From NCBI RefSeq assembly GCF_030272615.1, contig NC_081406.1, positions 140,524,361 through 140,588,360 of the forward strand: a DNA stretch of 64,000 nucleotides, in the 5' to 3' direction. The position numbers and the translations under genes were made by a program. The notes under the pieces are model-generated. The model saw only the letters and a program-made list of their open reading frames with translations. It was not told the origin of the DNA and did no database searches. This document shows positions 23,146-34,557 of this stretch, one piece after another (positions within the stretch are counted from its first letter, which is position 1; every line of letters begins with the position of its first letter). Source of the stretch: Cryptomeria japonica. Lineage: Eukaryota; Streptophyta; Pinopsida; Cupressales; Cupressaceae.

Positions 23146-23949
23146 TGTTAGGATTCCCATAGATACTGAGAGGGGGGGGTGAATCAGTATCTAACTGGTG
23201 AGTTGATTATCTTAACTTAAAACATGTAGAACATATTAATATTGCATACCGACAAATAGACAGTAATGCAATAAACAGAGATAAAAGCAACCACATGAAA
23301 AGCACACCATAACATAATATTTTAATGAGGAAACCCGGTGTGGGAAAAACCTCAGTGGGATTTGTGACCCACAATATTCACTTACTGGCCAATAAGAGAA
23401 TATTACTAGTACAATAGGGACCTGCACATGCAGGAAGTCCAAGTGCCTAGAGCTCCCTACTCAAATACAAAATAGGAAGTCTCACCGACTTACAAAATGG
23501 ATTATATAAATCTAGTGTCTTGTACTGCTTCAAAATAGCATCTATAATGCCAGATCTAGTACCGGTTTCTGCTTTGCTTCTTACATAAACCCTTAACCTA
23601 TAATTCACATAATAGGTCTACCTTATTTCGCCTAATTACATTCCTCTATCCTTACCTAATTGTTCTACAATGATCTCTTATATATATGAGTCATTTTACA
23701 ATTTTCCAAGTTGGCTTATAATGATTTTACAATAATAAACAAAATATATTACAACAAAAATTCCTATCGGCCTCTGTGCCAGTATGCTTCCTTTCACTGC
23801 CGGTGTCAGTGGTTTGTGTGCCGGTGTAGAGTCTGATCTTGCTAGTGCCGGTGGAATGCCTTGCCGGTGTCATAGGATTGTAAGGTTGCCATCAATGACA
23901 AAACCTTTAGTCACCTACAATGTCTCATTGGAGTGTGCATTTCCCAGCA
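23146..23949 (-). repeat. Element A 3' LTR (804 bp)
   Basis: TGTTAGGATTCCC...TTTCCCAGCA. TATA candidate on the minus strand at 23677-23686. The terminal hairpin arms TAGATACTGA (23160-23169) and TCAGTATCTA (23184-23193) pair perfectly. Confidence 0.92.
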
Positions 23950-24120
23950 ATCTCCCCCTTTGGTATTGATGGCAACACTCATGAGAAAATTCAAAAAGGT
24001 GTATCCAAAATTGAAGTCCAGCAATATTACCAAAAATGTGTGAGCTCCCCCTGAGCAGATGAGTCTTTAGCTGATTATTTTCTCATACCACTACTCCCCC
24101 TTTGACATCAATGACAAAGG
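23950..24120 (-). promoter_or_regulatory. Element A polypurine tract with two upstream look-alikes
   Basis: On the minus strand CCAAAGGGGGAGAT abuts the 3' LTR. CTCAGGGGGAGCTC (about 24043-24058) and GTCAAAGGGGGAGTAG (about 24088-24104) lie upstream. The same three tracts occur in element B. Confidence 0.8.
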
Positions 24121-24237
24121 TTGTCAAAGTGTCAATAGAGTATGGTTTCCTATCTCAACCTTGTAACCAGGTGGTTATAATTTGAAAAAGATCTGCCAAA
24201 ACCAAATTTAGGCTTTCAAGGAACTTTTTACTGTCTT

Positions 24238-27200
24238 TTATGCTGCCTTCATTCTTTGAACTGTACCAGTGAGGTGTTGCATTTGCTCTGCCGGTGTTTT
24301 CTATCCTTGTATTAATGCATTAGATATTTCTTTCCTTAAGGATGCTAGATAGTCCAATTTTGGACTTAATCTCCATTTCAGATCCTTAGCCTTGTCTTTT
24401 ATTTTCTCCTTTTCTCTTTCTAGCTTTAGTAACTCTTCCTCAAAACCTGTTATCTTTTGCTCAAAAATTGATAATGTATCTGATGAATAATAAAATTGTC
24501 TGCTAGTTGATTAATTTCCTCCAGTATCTTGCTCATTTTCCTGTCAATATCAACTATCAAAAATTTTGTCTTACAAGTGTCTCTGTACAAAGTTTTGAAC
24601 TCCTTAAGTGTGTTGCACAGTTCCGGTAGAAGTGTGTCAAACTGTCTTGTACACTTCTTTATTTGTTCCTCAAAGAATTTATGTTTTTCTTTTTCTAACT
24701 TCTCTTTGAATGCTTCTTCCTTTCTTTTCTCAACTGTCACTGTGTTGTCAATAATATACTTAGACAAAGTCTCGAGTTGACTCAAAGAATCCTTATTATC
24801 TACATTGCATTTTGGAGCTATCATCTTCAAAATTGGGATTGTATCATCTATAGCTTTATATGCCTATGAACTACAATCTGTTATTTTCTTTATAGATTCT
24901 AAAAGAACTTCAATTACATTAGTTGTTTTGAATCCTGTGGACGAAGGGAAAACACTTTGTATCCCGCCAGTGGGAAAAATATCCTTGCTTGTAGTGACCT
25001 CTGGTAGGTCAGTCTGTGTTTCCATTTCCTTAAGCAATGGTCTGTCTTGTTCACTAGTTGTCGGTGGCACTGATTCTACATTAACCTGTTGTTGTTCTGG
25101 AGCCTATTGCTCTGCCTGTTGCTTTGCTTGTTTCTCTGTTTGTTGTTGTGTTTCTGTTTGTTTCCCTGTGTTACCTGTTGCCAGTTCTCCTTGTGTGTTA
25201 TCTATTTCATTGGTTACCGGTGGCTCACTAGCCATATCAGTCTTACCAGTTGTGTCCTTGTCTACCACAATGTTGAATTTCTGAGTAGCAACATCAACTA
25301 TGTATAATACCTCAGAATTAGGATTTGTATCCTCTTGTGACACATGCATACTCTCATCAGTCAGTTGATCATTAGTAGTTGTTACCGGTGGAGTATCTAG
25401 AGGTGGTGGGGATAAATTATCTCTTATTTTTATGCTAGGAGGTCCACCAACCTTTTATTTCCCTTTATCTTTGTCCTTTTGATAAACTTTGATTGGCTTG
25501 GGGTTTCTATACTCTTCCTATTTTTCCTTCTCAACAAGGAATATATCCCATGCATTTGCAGTTTCCTCTGCAACCTCATTTACTCTACTAGCCATAAGTG
25601 CAATATGCCAATGTGCAGTAGAGAATACTGATTGGTTAGCCTCTGCAATTAGATCATCTATTTCTTCCAGAGAGTTAACTGGGTAAACAACAAGTAATTT
25701 TTCAATTTTTATTTTCTTGTCAATCTCTACAACAACTTGTCTTCTTGCTTCTAGTCTCTTGAATAGTTCATCTGGTAGTTCATCTACAACTTGCATCAAG
25801 AACTTCTTGTAGATATCCAAGTGTAAAATAACACTATTTTCAACCTTTTCTTTATCATCAACTGATAGTGGGTCATATAGTTTTTTAATGTTCTTAAGCT
25901 TTCCTTCTTCTGTTATTTCATTCAATAGTCTGTCAATCAGAGCAATATTTTGTTGAGTCCTTTTCTTTGGTGTCAACTTCTTCTTAGAAGTTGTCTTCTT
26001 GACCAGGGACCTTACTGCCCGTTGTTTTTGCCTGGTTCTTCTAGGTGAAGGTGTGGATTCCAGTGAAGGTTCCCTTTTCCTTATAACTCTTTTAAATACT
26101 GCAAACATATCACTCTCTAAAGAAGTAGCTACTGGTGAAAGGTGAGTTTCTAGTTGTTGTGCTTTCAACTCATCTTCAGTGATACCAGTTTTCTTGAGTA
26201 CATCTTCCTTTATAGCCTTAGCCTGTCTTGAACCTCTCCTCACAGTTGCTTCTACTTTCTTCACTCTTTTCTTGGATTGGATTTGGTTTTCAATGGTTTC
26301 TGCACTGCCAAATACTTCTTCCTTAGGTTCCTTGGGTGCTTCCAGAAGTGCTTTTGCATATGTTTCAATGATGCGGTCATCGGTCTCATAACCCATTTCA
26401 GTAACCCAAATTGTTCTTGGGATAACTGCTTCCATCCAGATCTCATCCTTGTATTTATTTACAATTTCTTGTGACAGTCTGACTCTAGAGTTCATCCAGG
26501 CCTTCAATGCTAGAAAATACTCGTTGATATTCTTTTCTTTGTTTTCACCCATATTGTTCAATAAGTCAGATAACTGTTTTCCTACCGGTATGTCAAATCC
26601 AAGGTTCTTGTTACGTATACTGGGTACCTGTTTGGTTATATGTAGCACTAAACAAATAAGTAAATTGCCAAATCTAAATGTCCCTTTCTTATCCTTCTTG
26701 ATCTTTCCCAGATTCTCAATCAACTCATCCTTTAACCATTCACATACATCAATTATCACATTTTCATTAACCATGTCATGAGCACTCTTTATGCATAAGC
26801 TAGAAACTGAATTTAGTTTGTTTGCATGTGTTGTTTTGTAACCTAGAATCATGCTAATGAATCTCACATTGATGTCAGTTACATCATTCACCCTTAAAGA
26901 CCTTTTGTCGGATGTTGCACTTGTTAGTTTAGTTACTAGGTCATTTTAGACCTTCTTTGTCTTGTTTGTTCTGTTACCGATGGAGGGTAATCCTATTACA
27001 GCTTTCACGGCTTCCTTGGTAATTTTATGAACCGAATCTAGCCAAAAGAATTCACCATGTACCCTGCTCAATACTATCCTAATAACTTCTTTAGGGAAAT
27101 CTGGAATGCTGAGGATTTCAGTGAATCCTAGGGTTTCAATAATTTTGTGTTCAGGCTTCACATTATCGGAATCATCACATATGATAGCTTTTTACATGTT

Positions 27201-27416
27201 CTTGATTTCTTCATCTCCCAATTCTTCTATATTGCAATGGATATACATTCTAGGGTCTTCTGCAAAAACTACTCCTTTGGGAATTTGGGAGAATGCACCA
27301 ACATTATCATCCTTCTTTGCTATCTCGAGAACTAGCTGAAATACGGGCCTAGGGTGCTTGATTACTTCCACTACAGTAGGGTTTGCTATAAATTCAAGTA
27401 TAGAAGAGGATGCCAT
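24238..27416 (-). pseudogene. Element A ORF2: large protein of unknown function in the env-like position
   Basis: The ATG at 27416 (MASSSILEFIANP) is 347 bases after the Gag stop; the end is TAA at 24238 (TVQRMKAA-stop). About 1,060 codons. The N-terminal half is helical and globular: FPKEVIRIVLSRVHGEFFWL, KITKEAVKAVIGLPSIG, FRFGNLLICLVLHITKQ, ISMILGYKTTHANKL. A Lys/Arg-rich segment follows (RRTRQKQRAVRSLVKKTTSK), then a Gln/Thr-rich linker (GKQTETQQQTEKQAKQQAEQ) and a C-terminal coiled coil (KRKEEAFKEKLEKEKHKF). One frame change and several stops; the longest open stretch is 457 residues (26891-25518). Element B carries a clear homologue. It resembles in position the env-like ORF of SIRE/Maximus copia elements; I see no signal peptide or membrane segment, and no domain I can name. 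Confidence 0.8.
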
Positions 27417-27763
27417 GATTGTAAATACCTTTTTCTACCTTTGGAAAGATTGATTGCTGAAATGCTTTGCCTCTTTGCTTGAAATGCCTTAGCTCTGGAA
27501 ATTTTACGCTCTTCGAATGTTTGAATGCTCGATGAAGTAAAATGGAGCTGAAATCACTTATTTATAATGTTAATTCACCAACTACCATATTTAATCCATG
27601 TTGGTTAAGTATTCACTTAACTTTATTTGCCAGTATAGATGTAATTTCTACTTTTCACCATCAACCGAGGGAATAATAGCATATTTTACATTTGATTGCC
27701 AAACCCTCAAAGAAATTTTCTTCAATTAGATGAAGAGACTCCTGCCGATGGGGTGCTACTTTG

Positions 27764-28858
27764 TTATGTCGATGGAGTGTTGCTTGGTTCTACCAGTGGA
27801 GGAGTATTCCTAGCACCATTTAGGTCTGACTTTCTAATCCATTGTTTTGAGAATTCTTGCTTAACTTCTTCAACTTTTTCTTTTCCTTTCAAACTAGAAC
27901 CTTTGTTGTCTGTCGATGATGCCTTACTTCTACAGAATTTTTCAACGTGTCCAATCTTGTTACAAGTATAACAAGTCACATTATTTTTCTGAGTGGCCTT
28001 TCCATAACCTATGCTGGTTTGTGTTCTGCATTGATTAGATAAGTGTCCAAATCTTCCACAAACATAACATCTTACATTCATTCTGCAATTTTCAGAATTA
28101 TGACCAACTTTGTTGCATTTGGAACATTGACCAGTGGGTGTATTGGTATCTAATAATTTCTAGATCTACATTGATTTTCTCTATGACCATACTTATTACA
28201 GTTAAAGCATTTGCCATTGAATTTGTAAGCATTAGGTTGTCTTATCAGTTTGTTGTGGTCCTGTGTGTTTGCAATACCGGAGCTTTCACCAAATTCAAAG
28301 CCAAGACCATTAGTGTCACCATTAGGTTTCTGATTCTTTAATAAGTCACCAAGTTCTTCTGAGCTTTTCTTGAATTTATCTTTGTGCTGGTTTGCAATAT
28401 CCAATTCTCTTTCCAAGATTTCTTTCTGTCTCATGAGTTTATTTGAATCATTCTGTGTATGCATCAAATCTGTCTTCAACAAATCATTTTCATAGCTAAG
28501 TTTGGTGTTCTCATTTGCTGCATCACTTAGTCTTCTAATCAAATCTTCTTCATTCTTCTTTCTACCTTCAATTTCCTTAAAAAATCTCATAGTCATATCC
28601 TGCATCTCATTCTTTGTTGCCATGTTCTCTTGTTTCAGCTTGTTTATCAGATCATTAAGAGTTTCCTTTTCATCATTCTCAAATTGCATCTTTTCACAAA
28701 GTTCTCTTCTCTTGTTTCTTGCAATAGTAATATTTTCTTGAAGTGCTTGAATAATATCCTAAGCGTCCTTTAGATCATCTTCAAGTTTGATATTTTTCAC
28801 CTTTTCTGCATCGTAGTCTAAGAGAGTTGCTTCAAGTTGCTTCATCAAGTTTTCCATC
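27764..28858 (-). pseudogene. Element A Gag-like ORF1: coiled coil plus four zinc knuckles
   Basis: The ATG at 28858 (MENLMKQLEATLLDYDAEK) is 57 bases after the PBS and the end is TAA at 27764. It lacks the usual N-terminal UBN2/DUF4219 Gag domain. It is a long coiled coil (NDLINKLKQENMATKNEMQD, RQKEILERELDIANQHKDKF) followed by GLGFEFGESS and four CCHC knuckles: CFNCNKYGHRENQC, CxKCNKVGHNSENC, CYVCGRFGHLSNQC and CYTCNKIGHVEKFC. Stops near 28150 and 28745 and one frame change interrupt it. It probably binds RNA and assembles with a helper Gag. Confidence 0.85.
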
Positions 28859-28914
28859 TATACCAGTGTCAAAGTCTTCCTCAAGCTATTAGGCTTCTGA
28901 AAATAGAGGACCAA

Positions 28915-28926
28915 GCTCTAATACCA
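28915..28926 (-). promoter_or_regulatory. Element A primer-binding site
   Basis: TGGTATTAGAGC on the minus strand, two bases inside the 5' LTR end. iMet type with one change, identical to that of copia-2. Confidence 0.88.
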
Positions 28927-28928
28927 AT

Positions 28929-29730
28929 TGTTAGGATTCCCACAGATACTGAGAGGGGGGTGAATTAGTATCTAACCGGTGAGTTGATTTTCTTAACTTA
29001 AAACATGTAGAGCATATTAATACTGCATACTGGTAAACAGACAGTAATGCAATAAACAAAGATAAAAGCAACCACATGAAAAGCACACCATAACACAATA
29101 TTTTAACAAGGAAACCCAGTGTGGGAAAAACCTCAATGGGATTTGTGACCCACAATATTCACTTACTAGCCAATAAGAGAATATTACTACTACAATAGGG
29201 AACTGCACATGCAGGAAGGCCAAGTGCCTAGAGATCACTGCTCAAATACAAAATAGGAAGTCTCACTGACTTACAAAATGGATTATATAAATCCAGTGTC
29301 TTGTACTGCTTCAGAATAGCATTTATAATGCCAGATCCAGTACCGGTTTCTACTTTGCTTCTTACATAAACCCTTAACCTATAATTCACATAATAGGTCT
29401 GCCTTATTTCACCTAATTACATTCCTTTATCCTTACCTAATTTTTCTACAATGATCTCTTATATATATGAGTCATTTTACAATTTGCCAAGTCGGCTTAT
29501 AATGATTTTACAATAATAAACAAAATATATTACAACAAAAATTCATGTCGACCTCTGTGCCAGTATGTTTCCTTTCACTACCAGTGCCAGTGGTCTGTGT
29601 GCCAATGTAGAGTCTAATCTTGCTAGTGCTGATGGAATGCCTTGCCGGTGTCATAGGATTGTAAGCTTGCCATCAATGATAAAACCTTCAATCACCTATA
29701 ATGTCTCATTGGAGTGTGCATTTTCCAACA
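28929..29730 (-). repeat. Element A 5' LTR (802 bp)
   Basis: TGTTAGGATTCCC...TTTTCCAACA, partner of 23146-23949. TATA candidate at 29458-29467 on the minus strand. In the hairpin the outer pair and one inner pair have changed relative to the other copy. Confidence 0.92.
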
Positions 29731-29735
29731 GAATG

Positions 29736-30066
29736 ATTATGCACATCTCCATCAGATGAGAGCTCTTCACTTTTGCATCTTTTGCATCTTCTTGCATACT
29801 AGTAACATACCTACCAGTTGACACTACACCTGACTACATATCAGTAATGAGGATGATAACACTTTGCAGTTCTTCAACTATCTGACATACATACCACTCA
29901 CTCTTCTTCTTTGCATACCATATCGGTGGTCATGTTCTTCTCTAATGTCCTCTACTTGCTTACTCGTAGATGTTGCTTCTCATGTTTACTATGAATGCAC
30001 CTTGCTTACCTGTCTACATACCAGTTGCCTATACTGGTTGACATCAATGGCAATACAATGCCAACA
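29736..30066 (-). repeat. copia-2 5' LTR, part 2
   Basis: Continuation of 21535-23145 beyond element A. It ends GACATCAATGGC...GCCAACA, the usual start of these copia LTRs read on the minus strand. Confidence 0.7.
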
Positions 30067-30626
30067 CTGAAGAGTCAGAGAGATGCTAATGACAAGAGAG
30101 GTCTTGGTTATGAAGAAAGATAAAGCTGCAGTACTGCACAACAAGATCAATAATCTGGTCAAAAGCAGAATCATGCCAACAACTGGAACCAAAAATCATT
30201 GGTAAGACAACCTAGTGCTCACAAATTTAATGGTACATGCTTGGTTTGCAATAATAGGAATAATCAGAACAACGCATCAGTCAACAGTCTTGGAAATGTA
30301 AGATGTCATGCATGTAGTAGATTTTGACATAGCGCTAACCAATGTAAATCAATAGGAAATCAAGAAAATCAAGGGTTTATCAAAGCAATTCAGAAGAACA
30401 ATATCATCTGTTATGCATGCAACAAGATTGGACATATTACTAAATATTACAGAAGTAAGAACCCACTAGTAACGAATCGAAAAGTAGATGAGAAGGGAAA
30501 AGAAAAGATAGAAGATATCAGAAAATAGCATGAGAAAAGATGGGTAAGGAGATCAGACACACAATTGGTAGAACAACCGGTATAGCCATTAGGTCCTGCA
30601 CCGGAAGCAGGAACAACCAGTAACTG
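30067..30626 (+). pseudogene. Element B Gag-like ORF1, C-terminal part
   Basis: Reads QPSAHKFNGTCLVCNNRN, then CHACSRF-stop-HSANQC and CYACNKIGHITKYY, matching the knuckle order of the element A Gag, including the spacer QKNNIICYACNKIGH against QKNNVTCYTCNKIGH. It ends at TGA 30624-30626 after EQPVxPLGPAPEAGTTSN. The last knuckle has lost its final Cys. Stops at the first GH position and in the tail. Confidence 0.8.
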
Positions 30627-30992
30627 AGGCACTCTTCCTTAGGGGTAGGAAAATCATTGAATATCATGCTAACACCCCAGATTATATCTATAGTCAGAGA
30701 ATTCTGATTGTGGATGGATAACTCAGGTTATTTCAAGTGTTTACTGGAACTTATAAGCAAATTATGTGATCCATTCAGTCTTCTCAACAACATTTAATGA
30801 TAGTGAAAAATTAGGGCTAATGACAATAAAAAGGGAAAAGTTAAGTTTTTTTCCTAACACATTGATCAAGCATTAAAAAGAGAGATTTCCAGAGCAATTC
30901 AAGAGTTCAAGGCATTTTTCATCATCCAGTAGTATCTTGAGGTATTTTCCATTTACAAAAACCCTAATTTCAGTATCCACATTTGGTAAATC
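30627..30992. other. Spacer between Gag and ORF2 of element B
   Basis: 366 bases with no coding signal, equivalent to the 347-base spacer 27417-27763 in element A. Confidence 0.6.
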
Positions 30993-33900
30993 ATAGCTTC
31001 TTTATCCAATGTCGATACTCCTTTGGAGGTGGAAATCAAGAACCACCCCCATCCTAAATTCAAGAAGAACCCCTTTAAGTCCCTTTTGGATGATCTGCAG
31101 GGAGCATTCTTGAGTGTCTGTCATGGTGTTATTCATATTGAAGACATTAGGGCATATATTTATTGTGACATCAAGGAGCTCGAAGGTTATGAATTGTCTT
31201 GTGTTTTCACTGAGAATCTCATTTCGGACAACTAGTTGAAGCTAGAATTTGCCCATTTACAAAAGAAGGGTTTAACCCAGTTTATGGATTTTTCCACATT
31301 TGACGAGGTGGAATGGGTCTGATACATACTAAGCTGTATTCATGGATAATTTATCTGGTTGGACCAGCCCTACAAGATCACTAAGGAGGTAATTAAGAAT
31401 ACCACCTGCCTACACAAAATTGGAGGTCTTCTCAACCCTAGGTCTAAGCTCTCCAACACAAAACTCTGTAAACTCACCAACTTCACCTTTGATGGTCATT
31501 CAATGAGGGTTGATGATATTAAGGAGATTGATGTTAAATTTGTAGCTATGATCATCGGATAGAAAGTTTACTAGTCAAACTAGCTAAACTCTATCTTCGG
31601 TAATAATAATCTTATTGCCCATGAAATGGTGAAGGAGGATTCCCATTATGATCTCTACACTATGATGTTGAAGGAGCTGATGACCAACCTTCATAAAATT
31701 AAACAAGACAAGAAAAACACTTTTCGGTATGGGTCTTTTGTTATCTACTTATCATTATACTTTTTGAACACTATTCCTAGTTTTGGTAAGATACATTGGG
31801 ATTTTGATCACCCGATAGCCACATAGATAGCCCAAATTTTGTATAGCCAAGGGGATAAGAAGCAAAAGGTTAATTTATGGGCATTTTTAAAAACTTTTCA
31901 AGAGGAAATGAAGAATAGGGCTAGAATTCCTAAATCTATAGTAGAAAATATTAAGATACTATATATTTTATGGTGAATAAAGATAAGTGTATGATGCAGG
32001 CAGTCCAGCCTAGAATAGTCTAGATTATGTCGATGGGTTATGAGGTAGATGAGGCCACACTAGATGCATATGCACAAGACCTACTGCAAGCACTAGTTGA
32101 TGAAAAAGAAGAGAAATTTGGCATAGCCTAGGAGAAAGGGCTAAAAGTTCACCAAGAACAGGTTGCACTGACAATCAAAAGAAAAATGATTAAGGTTGCA
32201 GCAAAGACTCTAATAAGTGAAGGGCATGATAGGGCAAAATAAGAACAAAACGTTAAAATCCTTGAAGCTTGAAGGAAAGAAGAAATGAAGAAAAAGAGGA
32301 AGGAAGAGAGGGAAGCAAAGAAGGAATCTTAGGCCACTCCCAATGTGGTCCCGGTGTCTACTAAAACTCCCAAGCAACTAGAAGCACCATCCAGTGAACC
32401 AGACATTCCTAAGCCAAAGGAACTAGTAAAGAGAAAACAAAAGGTGGCTAGGTAGTATATGACAGTTTCTTCTGAGGAAACTGAATCAGATGAACACATC
32501 AAGGAAGTTACAAAGAAGAAAGGCATTTTTGCAAGGGTGGTAAGGGAGAATAAGGAAGAGAAGAAGAAAGAACCAGGTAAGGAGCCTTCCCAGAAGACAC
32601 CCAAGATAATCATTGTACATAAACACAAGCCAAAGTTTGATGAGCAGTCTAAATAGAAAGCCGAGAGAAGAAAAGGTAAGAAGAAATTGGATGCTCTGGA
32701 CATAATTGATCAGATTATTAATGATGGTAATTTAGATAATATTTCTACATTCTTTGATGAATTTGATGATAAGGATAAGAAGCAAATTGAGGAAGCTATT
32801 CTTTTATATCTTGATACTTTTAGTAGAGCATTGATTAAGTTAGAAAAAATTTGGCCTAAGGAGTTATATGATAAACTAGAGGCTAGAAAATTACATGCTT
32901 AAACTCTGGACTAGTAAATAAAGGAGATTGAATTAGTCAATCTCTTTCCAACAATAACCCCTCCAAAGATGGAAAATTTAATAAATAAAATAGATGCATC
33001 AAAATTCAATCCTAAGCACTAGATAAACCATTTAATGTTAGAAAGATTTGAGGAAATCTGGAAGGAGAGCATTGATATTTGGGTCAAAATTCTTTTGAGT
33101 TTAGGATATGATTTGAGCCCTAGTTTTGTATAGTCTCAGAATATTCAATTATCAAAGAATAAGAAACTGACAAAATTAGAGGAACAAAATGTAAATACTG
33201 AGAAACAAGCTAGCACTCTATCGGATACTACTGTACCAACTAGTGAGTCCAATTTTGCAGTAGAAGATACCCTGATAGATAGTGTACAAAATACAAATGA
33301 TAATATTGATAAGCAAAAGGATACACACAATAAAGTTGTTGAGGATTCATGTGATCAGGATAAGGCACCAAGTAGTGAAGCCACCTGTGCATAGGAAATA
33401 AAGGATTCAACAGATACATCTCTAGCAGACAAAGGCAAAGAAACTATGACAGACTTTTCTTCCAGCTTGGCAATTAACACTTCATCCATAGCCAAAGGAA
33501 ATATGTCACAAATTTCTTTTTGTTTTGACAAGGCTTATCATAAGATGTCTTGGGCAAAGAAAATTTTGGCAGGAGCACCACTCCAAGTTGAAGCAACTCA
33601 GGAATTGGCCCAAGAGGACTCAAAAGATAAATAGATAATTAAGAAAACTTTTGAAGTTTTGAATCGGTTGGTACCTGAATTCTAGGCACAGGAGAGCGCA
33701 AGCTCATCCGACAAATTGAAGGAGATTATTGATTTGATTCCTAAGCATTATGATTATTTGCTCAAGATTTCAATAATTGAGGCTAAGGACAAATTTGTTG
33801 AAGCCCAGAAATAAACATTTTTGCAAACAATAGCATCAGAGAATGGTAAACTTCAAATTTTCTTGCAATCCATTGATGCAACATTGGCGGAAGGAGGAAA

Positions 33901-34285
33901 AGTTTACAAGACTTGTCTAGATTTTGCAAAGTTTATAGCTTCCATAGACAAGCATATCTCAGATTGTATAAATAATATGATTCAGATTTGTAGTTCTTAT
34001 AACTTGACAGCTAACCTAACTAGTTCTTTGGATGGTCCAATTTTTGTGGTCATGGATCAAATTTTGAAACTAGAGAAGGAAAGGGATGGTAAAATAAAGA
34101 GAGCAATTGAGCTCCAAAACTTAATAGGTCCCCGGTTGGATAATCTATTATTTCATAAAACTGAGTGTATTTCTAATATGTAGAATGAGGGCCCCACAGA
34201 ATTAGAGGCAACTGAGTATTACACCAGTCTCTTGAATGGATTCACCTCCATTCTTGACTCTCTCAAGCAAGTTTGGGACACTTAA
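30993..34285 (+). pseudogene. Element B ORF2, homologue of element A ORF2
   Basis: It begins at 30993 where an ATA stands in place of the ATG of element A (ASLSNVDTPLEVEIKNHPHP) and ends at TAA 34283-34285. Shared blocks with A: F(I/F)WLDxxxKITKE, LHKIKQDKKNTFRYGSFVIY against LGKIKKDKKGTFRFGNLLIC, and VDDIKEIDVKFVAMIIG. The middle is Lys/Glu-rich (KKGIFARVVRENKEEKKKEP). The C-terminal part is helical and ends SLKQVWDT. Many stops and frame changes. Residue identity in aligned N-terminal blocks is about half by eye. Confidence 0.8.
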
Positions 34286-34382
34286 TTTTCATTTTTTAAG
34301 ACTATGTATGTTGACATTTTGAAACTTGTATAAAACCGCCACATGTATATTTTTGTACAACATTCTTTATGGGCAGCTCACT

Positions 34383-34557
34383 TTGTCATTGATGTCAAAG
34401 AGGGAGGAGTATAGTGAAAAATGTATATATAACCTAGGGGAATACATTAGGTGTATATAGAAGGAGTGTACGGCTCAGGGGGAGCAGATTCAAAGGAAGA
34501 TTTAGGAATGGCATCATTTTTCATATGAGTATTGCCATTAATGCCAAAGGGGGAGAT
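34383..34557 (+). promoter_or_regulatory. Element B polypurine tracts (three)
   Basis: GTCAAAGAGGGAGGAG (about 34393), CTCAGGGGGAGCAG (about 34473) and CCAAAGGGGGAGAT (34544-34557), the last directly before the LTR. Element A has the same series in the same order. Confidence 0.8.

Larger units (their letters stand above)
23146..29730 (-). mobile_element. Element A: structurally complete pol-less copia-type LTR retrotransposon (6,585 bp)
   Basis: Two direct LTRs (23146-23949 and 28929-29730) are flanked by GAATG at 23141-23145 and 29731-29735. The minus strand has a PBS, a Gag-like ORF, a second large ORF, and a PPT before the 3' LTR. No protease, integrase, RT or RNase H motif is found in either orientation. 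Over the first ~560 aligned LTR bases I count about 34 differences (about 94% identity), mostly transitions. It inserted into the 5' LTR of copia-2. Confidence 0.92.
9450..30066 (-). mobile_element. copia-2: Ty1/copia element, internally deleted, split by two later insertions
   Basis: Pieces read on the minus strand: 5' LTR (30066-29736 plus 23145-21535, split by element A), PBS (21532-21521), Gag N-terminus (21459-20753), the DNA transposon (20749-11466), Gag zinc knuckles and protease (11462-9906), and an integrase C-terminus/RT N-terminus scrap (9905-9450) cut by copia-1. The high end (...GCCAACA at 30066) lies in the gag of element B. The integrase core and most of RT are absent from the window. 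Confidence 0.82.

Noticed and set aside
24529-25307. Cys/Val-rich plus-strand ORFs that look membrane-like
   Set aside because: They are antisense to the Gln/Thr-rich linker and coiled coil of element A ORF2.
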